Positions 16,357 through 23,399 of a stretch of 25,679 nucleotides of DNA are shown here, one piece after another. A program made the translations under genes and the position numbers. The stretch covers positions 60,941 to 86,619 of the forward strand of contig DDXV01000045.1 in assembly GCA_002347815.1 (NCBI GenBank). The letters run 5' to 3'. Source of the stretch: Syntrophaceae bacterium UBA2251 (GTDB taxonomy: Bacteria; Desulfobacterota; Syntrophia; Syntrophales; UBA2251). The notes under the pieces were generated by a model. The model did not search any database and was not told the DNA's origin. It saw nothing but the letters and a program-made list of their open reading frames with translations. Within the stretch, counting starts at the first letter, position 1; each line of letters begins with the position of its first letter.

Positions 16357-17649
16357 TCAACTCCGCATGTTTTTCCTGAAGACGTCCCAGCTCTTCAGAA
16401 TATCGATCGCCGCCTTGAGCTGATTGTCCGGGTCCGTTTCCTTGCGGAGTTCTTCCGCCGGCGGTCCGTTTTCCTTCTGGGGCCGGATATGGCCGCGGAG
16501 ATCCCTCTCCCGCAGCGGTTCATCGGCCTGATCGCGCTCCTCGGCGGGCCGGATGAATTTCACGATCACGTCGGGTGCGATGCCCTCCGCCTGGATCGAA
16601 CGGCCCTTGGGAGTATAGTACTTGGCCGTTGTGAGCTTCACGGCGGATCCGTCCTCCAGGGGGATGACCGTCTGCACCGAACCTTTCCCGAAGGTCTGGG
16701 TGCCGAGAATCAGGGCGCGGCCGTTGTCCTGGAGGGCGCCGGAGACGATCTCCGCGGCGCTCGCCGTCCCCTCGTTGACGAGGATGATCATGGGACAGGC
16801 CGGCTCGTCGCCGTCGTCTCTGGCCATGGACTTGGTTTCCATGCTCTTCGCCCGCCCCCGCGTGGAAACGATGACCCCGGATTTGATGAAGATGTCGGAG
16901 ACCTCGACGGCCTGGTTCAGAAGCCCGCCTGGATTGTTCCGCATGTCAAGGATCAGGCCCCGCAGGGGTTGCCCCTTGTCGGTGACCTCCCGCAGGGCTT
17001 TCTTCAGATCCTCCCCGGTCCTTTCCTGGAACTGAAGGACGCGGATATAGGCGATATCGGGCTCGATGGCCTTCGCCTTGACGCTCTTGACGTTGATGAT
17101 GGCGCGGGTGACGACCACGTCCTTGGGGTTGGTCATGCCTTCCCGCACGATGGTCAGGGTCACCTTGGTGTCCTTGGGGCCCCGTAATTTCTTTACCGCC
17201 TCGAGGATGGTGATGTCCTTGGTCGACTGGCCGTCGATCTTGACGATCTGGTCGCCCGGTTTGATGCCCGCCTGATGGGCCGGGGTGTCCTCGATGGGCG
17301 CGACGACCGTGAGGACGTCTCTGAGAAGGGTGATCTCGATGCCGAGGCCGCCGAAACTGCCCCGCGTCTCCACCTCGATTTCCTTGTACATCTCCGGGGT
17401 CATGTAGGCGCTGTGGGGATCGAGGGATTTCATCATGCCATGGATGGCGCCCTGGATGAGGGTTTTTGCCTCGACATCCTCCACATAGTTTTTTTCCACC
17501 ATGTCCAGGACTTCGTTGAAGGTCTTCAGGTGTCGGTATGTGCTCCGATCGAGCGCGGAAACCTGATGGTCGCCGTAGGGGCCAAGGATCAAGAAGAGTG
17601 CGGATATGCCCGCCAAAAAGAGACGGCGCTTTTGCATCGGTGTTTTCAT
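16357..17649 (-). CDS. ctpA: Carboxy-terminal processing protease CtpA (S41 family)
   Basis: The protein has 430 residues from the ATG at 17649, which has GGAGGAGG at ideal spacing. The open frame upstream to 17931 is not needed. A signal peptide (about 1-32) leads to an N-terminal helical region, a PDZ domain (about 95-180, FGGLGIEI and AGIKPGDQIVKIDG) and the S41 protease core. The catalytic dyad is visible as Ser297 in NEGTASAAEI and Lys322 in FGKGSVQ. The C-terminal part (about 365-410) is charged and probably flexible. CtpA works in the periplasm, where relatives degrade peptidoglycan hydrolases or trim C-termini. It heads a four-gene minus-strand operon. Confidence 0.96.
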   Translation of the reverse strand: MKTPMQKRRLFLAGISALFLILGPYGDHQVSALDRSTYRHLKTFNEVLDMVEKNYVEDVEAKTLIQGAIHGMMKSLDPHSAYMTPEMYKEIEVETRGSFGGLGIEITLLRDVLTVVAPIEDTPAHQAGIKPGDQIVKIDGQSTKDITILEAVKKLRGPKDTKVTLTIVREGMTNPKDVVVTRAIINVKSVKAKAIEPDIAYIRVLQFQERTGEDLKKALREVTDKGQPLRGLILDMRNNPGGLLNQAVEVSDIFIKSGVIVSTRGRAKSMETKSMARDDGDEPACPMIILVNEGTASAAEIVSGALQDNGRALILGTQTFGKGSVQTVIPLEDGSAVKLTTAKYYTPKGRSIQAEGIAPDVIVKFIRPAEERDQADEPLRERDLRGHIRPQKENGPPAEELRKETDPDNQLKAAIDILKSWDVFRKNMRS

Positions 17650-17903
17650 ACCATAACCTCCTCCGGGGTCGGGACGGGAGAGGACCGGGAGAGGAACGGC
17701 CCATCCATCCCGCACCCTGTTAGCATGAACCTCATGCAAAATTCCACCTCTATTTTTTTCTTGCGGTTGCGTTTGCAAGCGGAGGGCGAGGGGGCGTTTC
17801 GCGGAGCCGTCGTCGCGCAACATATGGACGGTCAAGAAACGGCATGTTGTGCGAACTGCCGATCTCCTTGCGGGGGACGACAGGCTAACGATTCGAAATA
17901 GTG

Positions 17904-17920
17904 CGTCATTCTCAATGACG
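17904..17920. repeat. Inverted repeat upstream of the sigma-54 promoter
   Basis: Perfect 7-base arms, CGTCATT and AATGACG, with a 3-base centre, ending five bases before the -24 element. A candidate operator for a dimeric regulator. Confidence 0.5.
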
Positions 17921-17925
17921 ACGCT

Positions 17926-17940
17926 TGGCATTCATTTTGC
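17926..17940 (+). promoter_or_regulatory. Sigma-54 (-24/-12) type promoter
   Basis: TGGCA at the -24 position and TTGC at the -12 position with the exact spacing (GG and GC dinucleotides separated by ten bases), and a T before TGGCA. The expected start of transcription is near 17952, about 90 bases ahead of the ATG at 18044. No sigma-54 activator gene is present in the window. Confidence 0.6.
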
Positions 17941-18043
17941 GAATTTATGAAAGGCAACGCCCTCATGGAACCCGTCGCGCAGGACGAAGGGCGAAGCGTT
18001 CGTGCGGATTCATCCAATTCAACGACAACGAAGGAGAGCGATC

Positions 18044-19663
18044 ATGACAGAAAAGTACGACGTGGTGGTTATCGGGGCCGGTGTAGCCGGGTTGGGGACG
18101 GCGGCCATCCTCGCCCGGGATTTCAAGCAGAAGGTGCTGGTCCTGGAGAGAAACCCGTTCATCGGCGGGCGGCTTGCGTCCTTTGTCGGCAAGGGGGACA
18201 AGATGTAAATCGATGGGATGGAACTCGACGCCAACGGCTTCAAGCGCGTTCTGGGGATGGTCGGCGCCTGGGTTCCGAAGTGCACACCGGACCTGGAGAC
18301 CTGTTTCAAGGAGAAGATCTTCGACGGTTGCACCCTTGATACCGGCCACGGGCTGTTCTGGGGCAACAAGGGCAAGATCCGCATGCTTATGAACTACCTC
18401 GAGAAGCCCGTGGACATGCCCTGCAAGGTCGGCTTCGCCTTCGTCGACTACAAGAAGGGGAACAAGGCCTACCAGGTCGGCAAGGGCGAGCCCTGCGGCT
18501 GGATGAGCAAGGACGGATTCCGGGCGACCATGATGGCCCTCCGGGACATGGCGACGATGAGTTTGGCCGATATCGCCCAGACCGCGCACATGTCGTTCGA
18601 GCAGTGGCTCCAGGCCCGAAACGTCCCCAAGGAGGCCTACGACTACATCAAGGTGCTGGCCGCCTCGCAGACGGGGCAGGCCGATCTCAACCTGACCCCG
18701 GCGCCGGACGTCCTGGGGCACATGGCCGCCGCCGCACCCATCAAGATGAACCTCGTGGAGGGGTCCTGCGCGACGGTCGCCAATCCCGGCACCATGGCCT
18801 TCGCCCTGCTGATGGAACAGGCGCTCAAGGAAAGCGGTGGGCAGGTCCTGCGCAGCGCGCCCGTCGTGGAGGTGATCATCGACGGCGGCGTCGTCAAGGG
18901 CGTCACCTATCAGTACGAGAAGGGCATCGAAACGGCCTATGCGGACCGGGTCATCTGCACCGTTCCCTCCAAGCAGATGCTGAACGTCATCCATCCCCGG
19001 CATTTCCCCCGGGAGATCGTCGATCGGGTCCAGACCAAATTCTGGGGCGCCGGCATGATCACCGGGTACGGCAACATGAAGTCCGACATCTGGGCGGACA
19101 AGGGGATCGAGGAGCGGAGCTTCATCTACATGCCGGATGTGATCGGCGCGGAGGAGGGCTACAGCGGCTGCATCGATATGGTGCTGTGGAACCTGGCTTC
19201 CTGCGCGAGGGGCAGCAATTCCAATCCCTCGCTGACCGGTGAGACCGGCGCGGCGCCGGAGGGCAAGCACGGCTGGATATTCTCGACCGCCATGACCCAC
19301 GAGGAAATGAGGACGCCCCAGAAGGTGTCGCGCGTGGTGGAATGGAACGAAGACTGGTGGAAAAAGACCTTCGGCCGGGCCAAATGGGAGTCCGAGATGG
19401 AGTTTTTGCTCTGGATGTGCGCGGATCACGCCTTCGCCTGGATCCAGCCCATCGGGACCGACCGGATCGACGTGAAGTCCCCGGATGTCGAAGGCCTGTA
19501 CTTCGCGGGCGACCAGTACGGCGAGCGCCTGTGGGGCTGCGGGGTGGACGCCGCCGCGTTGAGCGCGACGCTGTGCGTGGACGGCACGATGGGGTCCAAT
19601 ACCGAGGAGAAGGTCTTCCCGTTCCATCACCGGGCGGTGCCGGCGCGGAAGAAGGCCTGGTAG
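18044..19663 (+). pseudogene. FAD-dependent oxidoreductase (CrtI/retinol saturase superfamily) interrupted by in-frame TAA
   Basis: The ATG at 18044 has AAGGAG at proper spacing and opens with a Rossmann FAD site: VVVIGAGVAGLGTAA, then LVLERNPFIGGR. After codon 54 a TAA (18206-18208) stops the frame. The same frame then continues without a gap as IDGMELDANGFKRVLG through to a C-terminal FAD signature, GLYFAGDQYGERLWGCGVDAAALSATL, ending at 19663. Without the stop the product would be 539 residues, normal for phytoene-desaturase-like or retinol-saturase-like oxidoreductases. The downstream open part (ATG 18218, 481 residues, no clear ribosome site) lacks the dinucleotide-binding motif. It could be a recent nonsense mutation or a sequence error. 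The substrate is unknown. Confidence 0.85.
18206..18208 (+). other. In-frame ochre stop within the oxidoreductase
   Basis: TAA follows ATG (18203-18205) and precedes ATC GAT GGG ATG in the same frame. TAA is not a selenocysteine or pyrrolysine codon. One base change (for example GAA, AAA or CAA to TAA) accounts for it. Confidence 0.9.
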
Positions 19664-19701
19664 GGGCGTCCGGTCTGTCGGAGGACGCATTCAAAAACGA
19701 G

Positions 19702-19737
19702 AAGGGGTTGCAGGCGATTCGCTGCAGCCCCTTTTTT
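19702..19737 (+). terminator. Rho-independent terminator after the oxidoreductase
   Basis: A 12-bp stem (19702-19713 with 19722-19733, one G-T wobble), an 8-base loop and a run of six T residues (19732-19737), 38 bases after the stop codon. Confidence 0.93.
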
Positions 19738-19857
19738 CCGGGGCGCTGAGAGTCTATTGCGAGCCAGTCTCTATCGGCAACCGGAGTTGCCCGCCCCCAT
19801 GAATATAACGGACCTGCCCTGTTCAGAAACTCAGCCGTCGGACGCAAACAATTTATC

Positions 19858-19886
19858 TTGCCACCATCAGTAAAAATATATATTAG
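19858..19886 (+). promoter_or_regulatory. Possible promoter for the receiver protein
   Basis: TTGCCA (19858-19863), 17-base spacer and TATTAG (19881-19886) in an AT-rich patch. It would give a leader of almost 300 bases before the start at 20186. Confidence 0.3.
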
Positions 19887-20185
19887 TAAACAGTGCCGGT
19901 CGCTCTCCTTTTCAATTGTCCACTTGACGGGGAAGCTTGGGCACCGGGACATCAAAAAGGGAAATTTCGATAAGACCGGTCGTCTCGGATCTTGAGGCAG
20001 GGATCAGAAATCGTATCGTCTGGAAAAATCGCGTGCAGATGGATTTCTTGAACACCCGTCCAGTTTTCCCAGGCCGGCTTCCTGGCGGGGTGGCGGGCCC
20101 TGCAACACCCCATCGGGATCGGGGGCTAGGGGTCGATGTGGCATGAGCGGGTGCTGCAACGGCCCTGAGAAAGGAGAAAACCATC

Positions 20186-20587
20186 ATGGATTTCTTCAAA
20201 AAGCCGGTTCCCGTGACAAAGAAAACGATCCTCATCGTGGATGACGAAGAGGATTTCTGCCATTTACTCAAACTCAACCTGGAAGAGACGAAGCGATTTG
20301 AAGTGCTGGTTGCCCACAACGGTCCGGATGCCATCGATATCGCGATGCACCATCATCCGAGCCTGATTTTGCTGGATATCATCATGCCGAAGATGACGGG
20401 AACAGAGGTGGCCGAAGTGCTGCGAAACAATGCGTCAACCCAGGACATTCCCATTATCTTTGTGACAGCCATTGTCAAGCGCAGCGAGATGGGCGCATCG
20501 GAATACCAGATTGGCCGAAATTATTTCATGTTCAAGCCGATTAGGTTCGATGAACTGATCCGGGAAATCGGGACAAAGATCCGTTAG
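20186..20587 (+). CDS. Stand-alone response regulator receiver protein
   Basis: This 133-residue protein is a single CheY-like receiver domain with no output domain. The acidic pocket is Asp19-Asp20, the phospho-acceptor is Asp64 in LILLDIIMPKMTG, the switch residue is Thr94 in IFVTA, and the lysine is Lys117 in FKP. A clear AAGGAG precedes the ATG. Base composition is lower in GC and codon choice differs from neighbouring genes, which may mean acquisition from elsewhere. No histidine kinase is adjacent, and the PAS/HTH protein beyond the tRNA has no kinase domain. It probably works by protein-protein contact or in a phosphorelay. Confidence 0.93.
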   Translation: MDFFKKPVPVTKKTILIVDDEEDFCHLLKLNLEETKRFEVLVAHNGPDAIDIAMHHHPSLILLDIIMPKMTGTEVAEVLRNNASTQDIPIIFVTAIVKRSEMGASEYQIGRNYFMFKPIRFDELIREIGTKIR

Positions 20588-20674
20588 CGAGATCACAGCG
20601 ACGACAGATGTCTTGTGAAGCATCATCACGGGTAACGAAAAACAATCCGGAAGGGTCTAAATCGGGTCTCAATG

Positions 20675-20709
20675 AAAAAAAGGGGCTAACCAAGTCTGGC
20701 TAACCCCTT
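20675..20709 (-). terminator. Terminator of the tRNA-Phe transcript
   Basis: On the minus strand a 12-bp stem (20709-20698 with 20691-20680, two G-U wobbles) with a 6-base loop is followed by a run of seven T (20681-20675). On the plus strand the wobbles become mismatches, so it serves the tRNA. Confidence 0.88.
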
Positions 20710-20717
20710 GTCTTTCC

Positions 20718-20793
20718 TGGTGGGTCAGGGCAGAATTGAACTGCCGACACTCGGATTTTCAGTCCGATGCTCTACCGACTGAGCTACCGACCC
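20718..20793 (-). tRNA. tRNA-Phe (anticodon GAA)
   Basis: A 76-base cloverleaf on the minus strand. The acceptor arms GGGTCGG and CTGACCC pair with one wobble. The D arm contains GCTCAGTCGGTAGAGC, and the anticodon stem TCGGA/TCCGA has loop CTGAAAA, giving anticodon GAA. The T arm is GGCAGTTCAATTCTGCC, and the 3' CCA is encoded. It is a single gene with its own promoter and terminator. Confidence 0.97.
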
Positions 20794-20808
20794 GGATCGG
20801 ACGTCTCT

Positions 20809-20835
20809 TCTATAAAACCGCCGTGTTCTTGTCAA
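20809..20835 (-). promoter_or_regulatory. Probable tRNA-Phe promoter
   Basis: On the minus strand, a perfect TTGACA (20835-20830) is followed by TATAGA (20814-20809) after a 15-base spacer. The tRNA 5' end at 20793 is 15 bases past the -10. The spacer is short, so a shifted -10 is possible. Confidence 0.45.
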
Positions 20836-20987
20836 GGCTTTTTTATCGGAGGCGCCCGAAACAAGCCGGGTTTCATACCTCTTCTATTGCATAATTTTTC
20901 CAAAATGGGTAAGAGAGGCACTCGATGGAACGAGTGCGGAGCGGGGCAGAACGAAAACAAACGAAGTGGTGCCGGGAGGCTGTGCGG

Positions 20988-21938
20988 ATGGAAAAGAAGG
21001 TTCGAATCAAGGGTCCCTCCGGAGCGGAGGTGGATCGGCTTCGGGAAGAAAACGCCACGCTCAAGAAGCGTTTCGAATCTCTGCGCAAGGATCATGAGGC
21101 GTGCCAGGCGCGCGAACGTCTGCTCCGGCAGGTCACGGACAACATGTTCGATATGGTTTGCCTGGTGGATGTGGTGGGGAATCTTCAGTACGTCAGCCCC
21201 TCGCATCGTGAAGCGCTGGGTTACGATCCCGGCGCCGTGCCCGGGCAGTCGATTCTGAGCGGGGTGCATCCGGAGGATCATGAGCGCGCGAGCGAGGCGT
21301 TCAGACAGGGTGTGGCCACGCGTGTTCACACCCAGATCGAGTTCCGGTTTCTCCATGCCGACGGCCACTATATCTGGGTCGATTCCCGGGGAAACAACTT
21401 CTACGACGCCGCAGGACAAATGACGGGAGTGGTCCTGGTCAGCCGGGACATCACGGAGCGCAAGCGGACCGAAGAGGCCCTGGCCCTCCGCGAAGATGAA
21501 CTGAAACAGAAATCCCGCCACCTCGAAGAACTCAATACGGCCCTGAACGTTCTGCTCCGGCACCGCGACGAAGACAGGGCGGAGCTGGAGAAGCAGATCG
21601 TGGCCCATATGCGGGAACTCGTCCTGCCTTATCTGGAGAGGCTGAAGGGGACGCCCCTCGACGAGTTTCAGCAGGCCTACCTGGATGTCCTGGATCGCAA
21701 CCTGACCACCGTCCTGTCGCCGTTTCTCAAGCGGCTGTCCGCGCACCTCTCGAAACTGACACCGAAGGAATTGTTTTGCGCCAATCTGATCCGGGAGGGG
21801 AAGAAAACGTCCGAGATCGCCCGCATGATGAAGATCACGCCCGGCGCGGTTGAATTGCACCGGAATCACATCCGGACGAAACTCGGCATCAAGGGGGTGA
21901 AGGCCAACCTCCAGTCCTACCTGCTGTCGCTGTCCTAG
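20988..21938 (+). CDS. PAS domain sensor with LuxR-type helix-turn-helix
   Basis: The protein has 316 residues from the ATG at 20988 (GGGAGG eight bases upstream). An in-frame ATG at 20925 with GAGAGG would add 21 charged residues. A short coiled coil (about 15-45) leads to a PAS domain (about 45-165, with FDMVCLVDVVGNLQYVSPS and VLVSRDITERKRTEE). A second coiled-coil linker follows, then a C-terminal LuxR/FixJ DNA-binding domain with LTPKELFCANLIREGKKTSEIARMMKITPGAVELHRNHIRTKLGI. It has no kinase, receiver or sigma-54-activator domain, so signal sensing and DNA binding are joined in one cytosolic chain. The ligand and target are unknown. Its stop codon overlaps that of the convergent gene. 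Confidence 0.9.
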   Translation: MEKKVRIKGPSGAEVDRLREENATLKKRFESLRKDHEACQARERLLRQVTDNMFDMVCLVDVVGNLQYVSPSHREALGYDPGAVPGQSILSGVHPEDHERASEAFRQGVATRVHTQIEFRFLHADGHYIWVDSRGNNFYDAAGQMTGVVLVSRDITERKRTEEALALREDELKQKSRHLEELNTALNVLLRHRDEDRAELEKQIVAHMRELVLPYLERLKGTPLDEFQQAYLDVLDRNLTTVLSPFLKRLSAHLSKLTPKELFCANLIREGKKTSEIARMMKITPGAVELHRNHIRTKLGIKGVKANLQSYLLSLS

Positions 21939-22789
21939 CGGATTCCGGAGTCCAGGGGATACGTTCCGAAGCGGGTCATGACCACGCCGCCCAGACCGAT
22001 GACGACGGCCAGAACCTTGATGATGGGGCCGATGTAGGGGAGCCAGCCCAGAATCCATAGAATGAGCAGGCCCCAGAACGTCGCCCACAGAAGTCTGGGT
22101 TCGCGCTTCCGAAGCCGGAGAAAGACCCCCCGCCCGACCAGGCGGGCCAGGGCGATGAATCCCATCAGCACCCCGCAAACGACCACGATGATTTCCAGCG
22201 GAATGAGAACGATTCCGATCACGGACACGGCGAGAAGCACCGCGAGCGGAACGACGATGATCGTGACGAGCAGGCCCCAGAGGAAGGCCCGGAAGGTATG
22301 GCGCCGGATGGCGGTGGCGATGGTCTCGAAGGGTTTGGGCATCAGGGTGACCGTGATCAGCGCAATCACCAGGATCATGAAAAAGATGCAGATCGAGAGG
22401 ATGGCAAACACCCAGGACCAGCCCTCCCAGTCCTCCGTCAGGACGGTGGAAACGGCCGTGGTGAGTTGAGCGGAATTGATCTCGATAAGATCGCCCCGGA
22501 CGTCCGCTCCCCGCCCCCTGACGATGACCCCGCCGATCGAGATGCAATCCCCCGCCACGACGGCGCTGCTTCCCAGAACGACGGAGCCCCCGATGGCCAC
22601 GGCATCTTCCTGAACCGTGCCGTCCACGGTCACCTGCCCCCCGATGGCCGTGGCGTTCTTGACGGTGACGCCTTCACTGACGATCACGTCATTGCCGATC
22701 TTGGTGACGGACGACACCTCCGCCCGGGCCATGGCCGCCATCCAAAGAACCAGACCGACGGACAGAAGGGTGATCAAGGGCCGTTTCAT
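21935..22789 (-). CDS. Membrane protein with bactofilin-like beta-repeat domain
   Basis: This 284-residue protein starts with a signal peptide (MKRPLITLLSVGL onward, cleavage near ARA). Residues about 25-105 are short beta-strand repeats with a periodic IGG (TAIGGQVTVDG, VAIGGSVVLGS, ISIGGVIVRG), resembling bactofilin or other polymer-forming beta-helices. Residues about 125-275 contain four or five membrane helices, two of them around a conserved-looking VSVIGIVLIPLE segment and PYIGPIIK. The layout suggests an exported beta-helix anchored in the inner membrane. The function is unknown. The start is fixed by GAGGAG six bases upstream, and a strong promoter lies at 22900-22928. Confidence 0.8.
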   Translation of the reverse strand: MKRPLITLLSVGLVLWMAAMARAEVSSVTKIGNDVIVSEGVTVKNATAIGGQVTVDGTVQEDAVAIGGSVVLGSSAVVAGDCISIGGVIVRGRGADVRGDLIEINSAQLTTAVSTVLTEDWEGWSWVFAILSICIFFMILVIALITVTLMPKPFETIATAIRRHTFRAFLWGLLVTIIVVPLAVLLAVSVIGIVLIPLEIIVVVCGVLMGFIALARLVGRGVFLRLRKREPRLLWATFWGLLILWILGWLPYIGPIIKVLAVVIGLGGVVMTRFGTYPLDSGIR

Positions 22790-22899
22790 CGTTTCTCCTC
22801 GTGGCAGGAGCCGCTCCCGGGTCGGGAAGGGCCTCGTTCATGCCGGCGGGACGCACCGCGCCTCTGCCCGCTGAACCTTACACTCGCCAATCTTGCCGG

Positions 22900-22928
22900 A
22901 GTATAGAGAAGCGTCACGCACGTGTCAA
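22900..22928 (-). promoter_or_regulatory. Strong sigma-70 promoter for the bactofilin-like gene
   Basis: On the minus strand, perfect TTGACA (22928-22923), 17-base spacer and TATACT (22905-22900). The untranslated leader would be about 105 bases. Confidence 0.75.
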
Positions 22929-22958
22929 TTGGAAAGACGGCGTTGTGACCGGAAGGGA

Positions 22959-22987
22959 TTGTTTTTCCGGGGGAGGGGTGGTATAAA
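22959..22987 (+). promoter_or_regulatory. Probable promoter of the hypA-hypB operon
   Basis: TTGTTT (22959-22964), 17-base spacer and TATAAA (22982-22987), about 60 bases ahead of hypA and back to back with the promoter of the divergent gene. Confidence 0.45.
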
Positions 22988-23048
22988 TTCGACCCCGGTC
23001 CCAGGGATGGCCGAGGCGTGGAAGGGAACCGGACCGGGGGAGGGACGG

Positions 23049-23399
23049 ATGCACGAGCTGGCGGTGACGGAGAGCATTCTGAATGTGGTTCTCAGGCACG
23101 CGGGACAGAACGGCGTCCGCCGGGTCCTGGGAATCGCCCTGAGGATCGGGGAACTCAGCGATCTGGAGGACACGTGGCTGCAGCGCTACTTCGACTACCT
23201 GAGCAAGGATACCCTGGCCGCCGGCGCCCGGCTGCACATCGAGCGCGTCCCCGTGGTCTTCCGCTGCGAGCCCTGCCGCCACGACTTTCCCGTCAATGTC
23301 CGCGAGATGGATCAGGTCCGCTGTCCTCAGTGTGGCGGGGAGCGGATGACGCTCGTCTCCGGTCGTGAATATTTCATTAAAAATATCGAGGTGATATGA
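23049..23399 (+). CDS. hypA: Hydrogenase nickel incorporation protein HypA
   Basis: The protein has 116 residues, the normal HypA length, from the ATG at 23049 with GGGAGGGA upstream. The N-terminal MHE supplies the nickel ligand His2. The zinc site is two CxxC pairs, Cys73/Cys76 and Cys92/Cys95. HypA delivers nickel, with HypB, to the large subunit of NiFe hydrogenase in the cytoplasm. The frame is open further upstream but has no supported start there. It overlaps hypB by four bases. No hydrogenase structural gene or hypC-F lies in the window. Confidence 0.96.
   Translation: MHELAVTESILNVVLRHAGQNGVRRVLGIALRIGELSDLEDTWLQRYFDYLSKDTLAAGARLHIERVPVVFRCEPCRHDFPVNVREMDQVRCPQCGGERMTLVSGREYFIKNIEVI

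Larger units (their letters stand above)
17650..18043. other. Divergent intergenic region, ctpA / FAD oxidoreductase
   Basis: This 394-base spacer has no supported gene. It contains a sigma-54-type promoter (17926-17940) with an adjacent inverted repeat (17904-17920) for the plus-strand gene. I could not assign a convincing promoter for ctpA. A T-rich run lies near 17752-17760. Confidence 0.6.
19664..20185. other. Long non-coding region before the receiver protein
   Basis: 522 bases without a supported gene, visibly less GC-rich than its surroundings from about 19795 to 19915. It contains the terminator at 19702-19737, a small hairpin GGCAAC-CGGA-GTTGCC at 19776-19791, a possible promoter at 19858-19886, and an imperfect direct repeat (12 of 14 bases) at 20093-20106 and 20147-20160. 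I do not recognise a known riboswitch or small RNA. Confidence 0.5.

Noticed and set aside
18206..18208. Recoding (selenocysteine or pyrrolysine) at the internal stop
   Set aside because: The codon is TAA, whereas those residues use TGA and TAG, and no recoding hairpin is apparent downstream.
17963..19690. A 575-codon minus-strand open frame
   Set aside because: It is antisense to the oxidoreductase, has no recognisable domain or ribosome site, and the plus strand carries clear FAD motifs.
19937..20146. A small 69-codon open frame before the receiver
   Set aside because: It has a TTG start, no ribosome site, no similarity I recognise and no coding-like composition.
20139..20157. A second sigma-54-like site (TGGCA...GCTGC) before the receiver gene
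   Set aside because: The GG and GC dinucleotides are one base too far apart, and sigma-54 tolerates little spacing change.
20675..20793. tRNA-Phe as an attachment site of an integrated element
   Set aside because: I found no repeat of the tRNA 3' end and no integrase in the window, so I did not annotate an att site.
20832..22547. A 571-codon minus-strand open frame
   Set aside because: It is antisense to the PAS/HTH gene and out of frame with the bactofilin-like gene, and it is low complexity.
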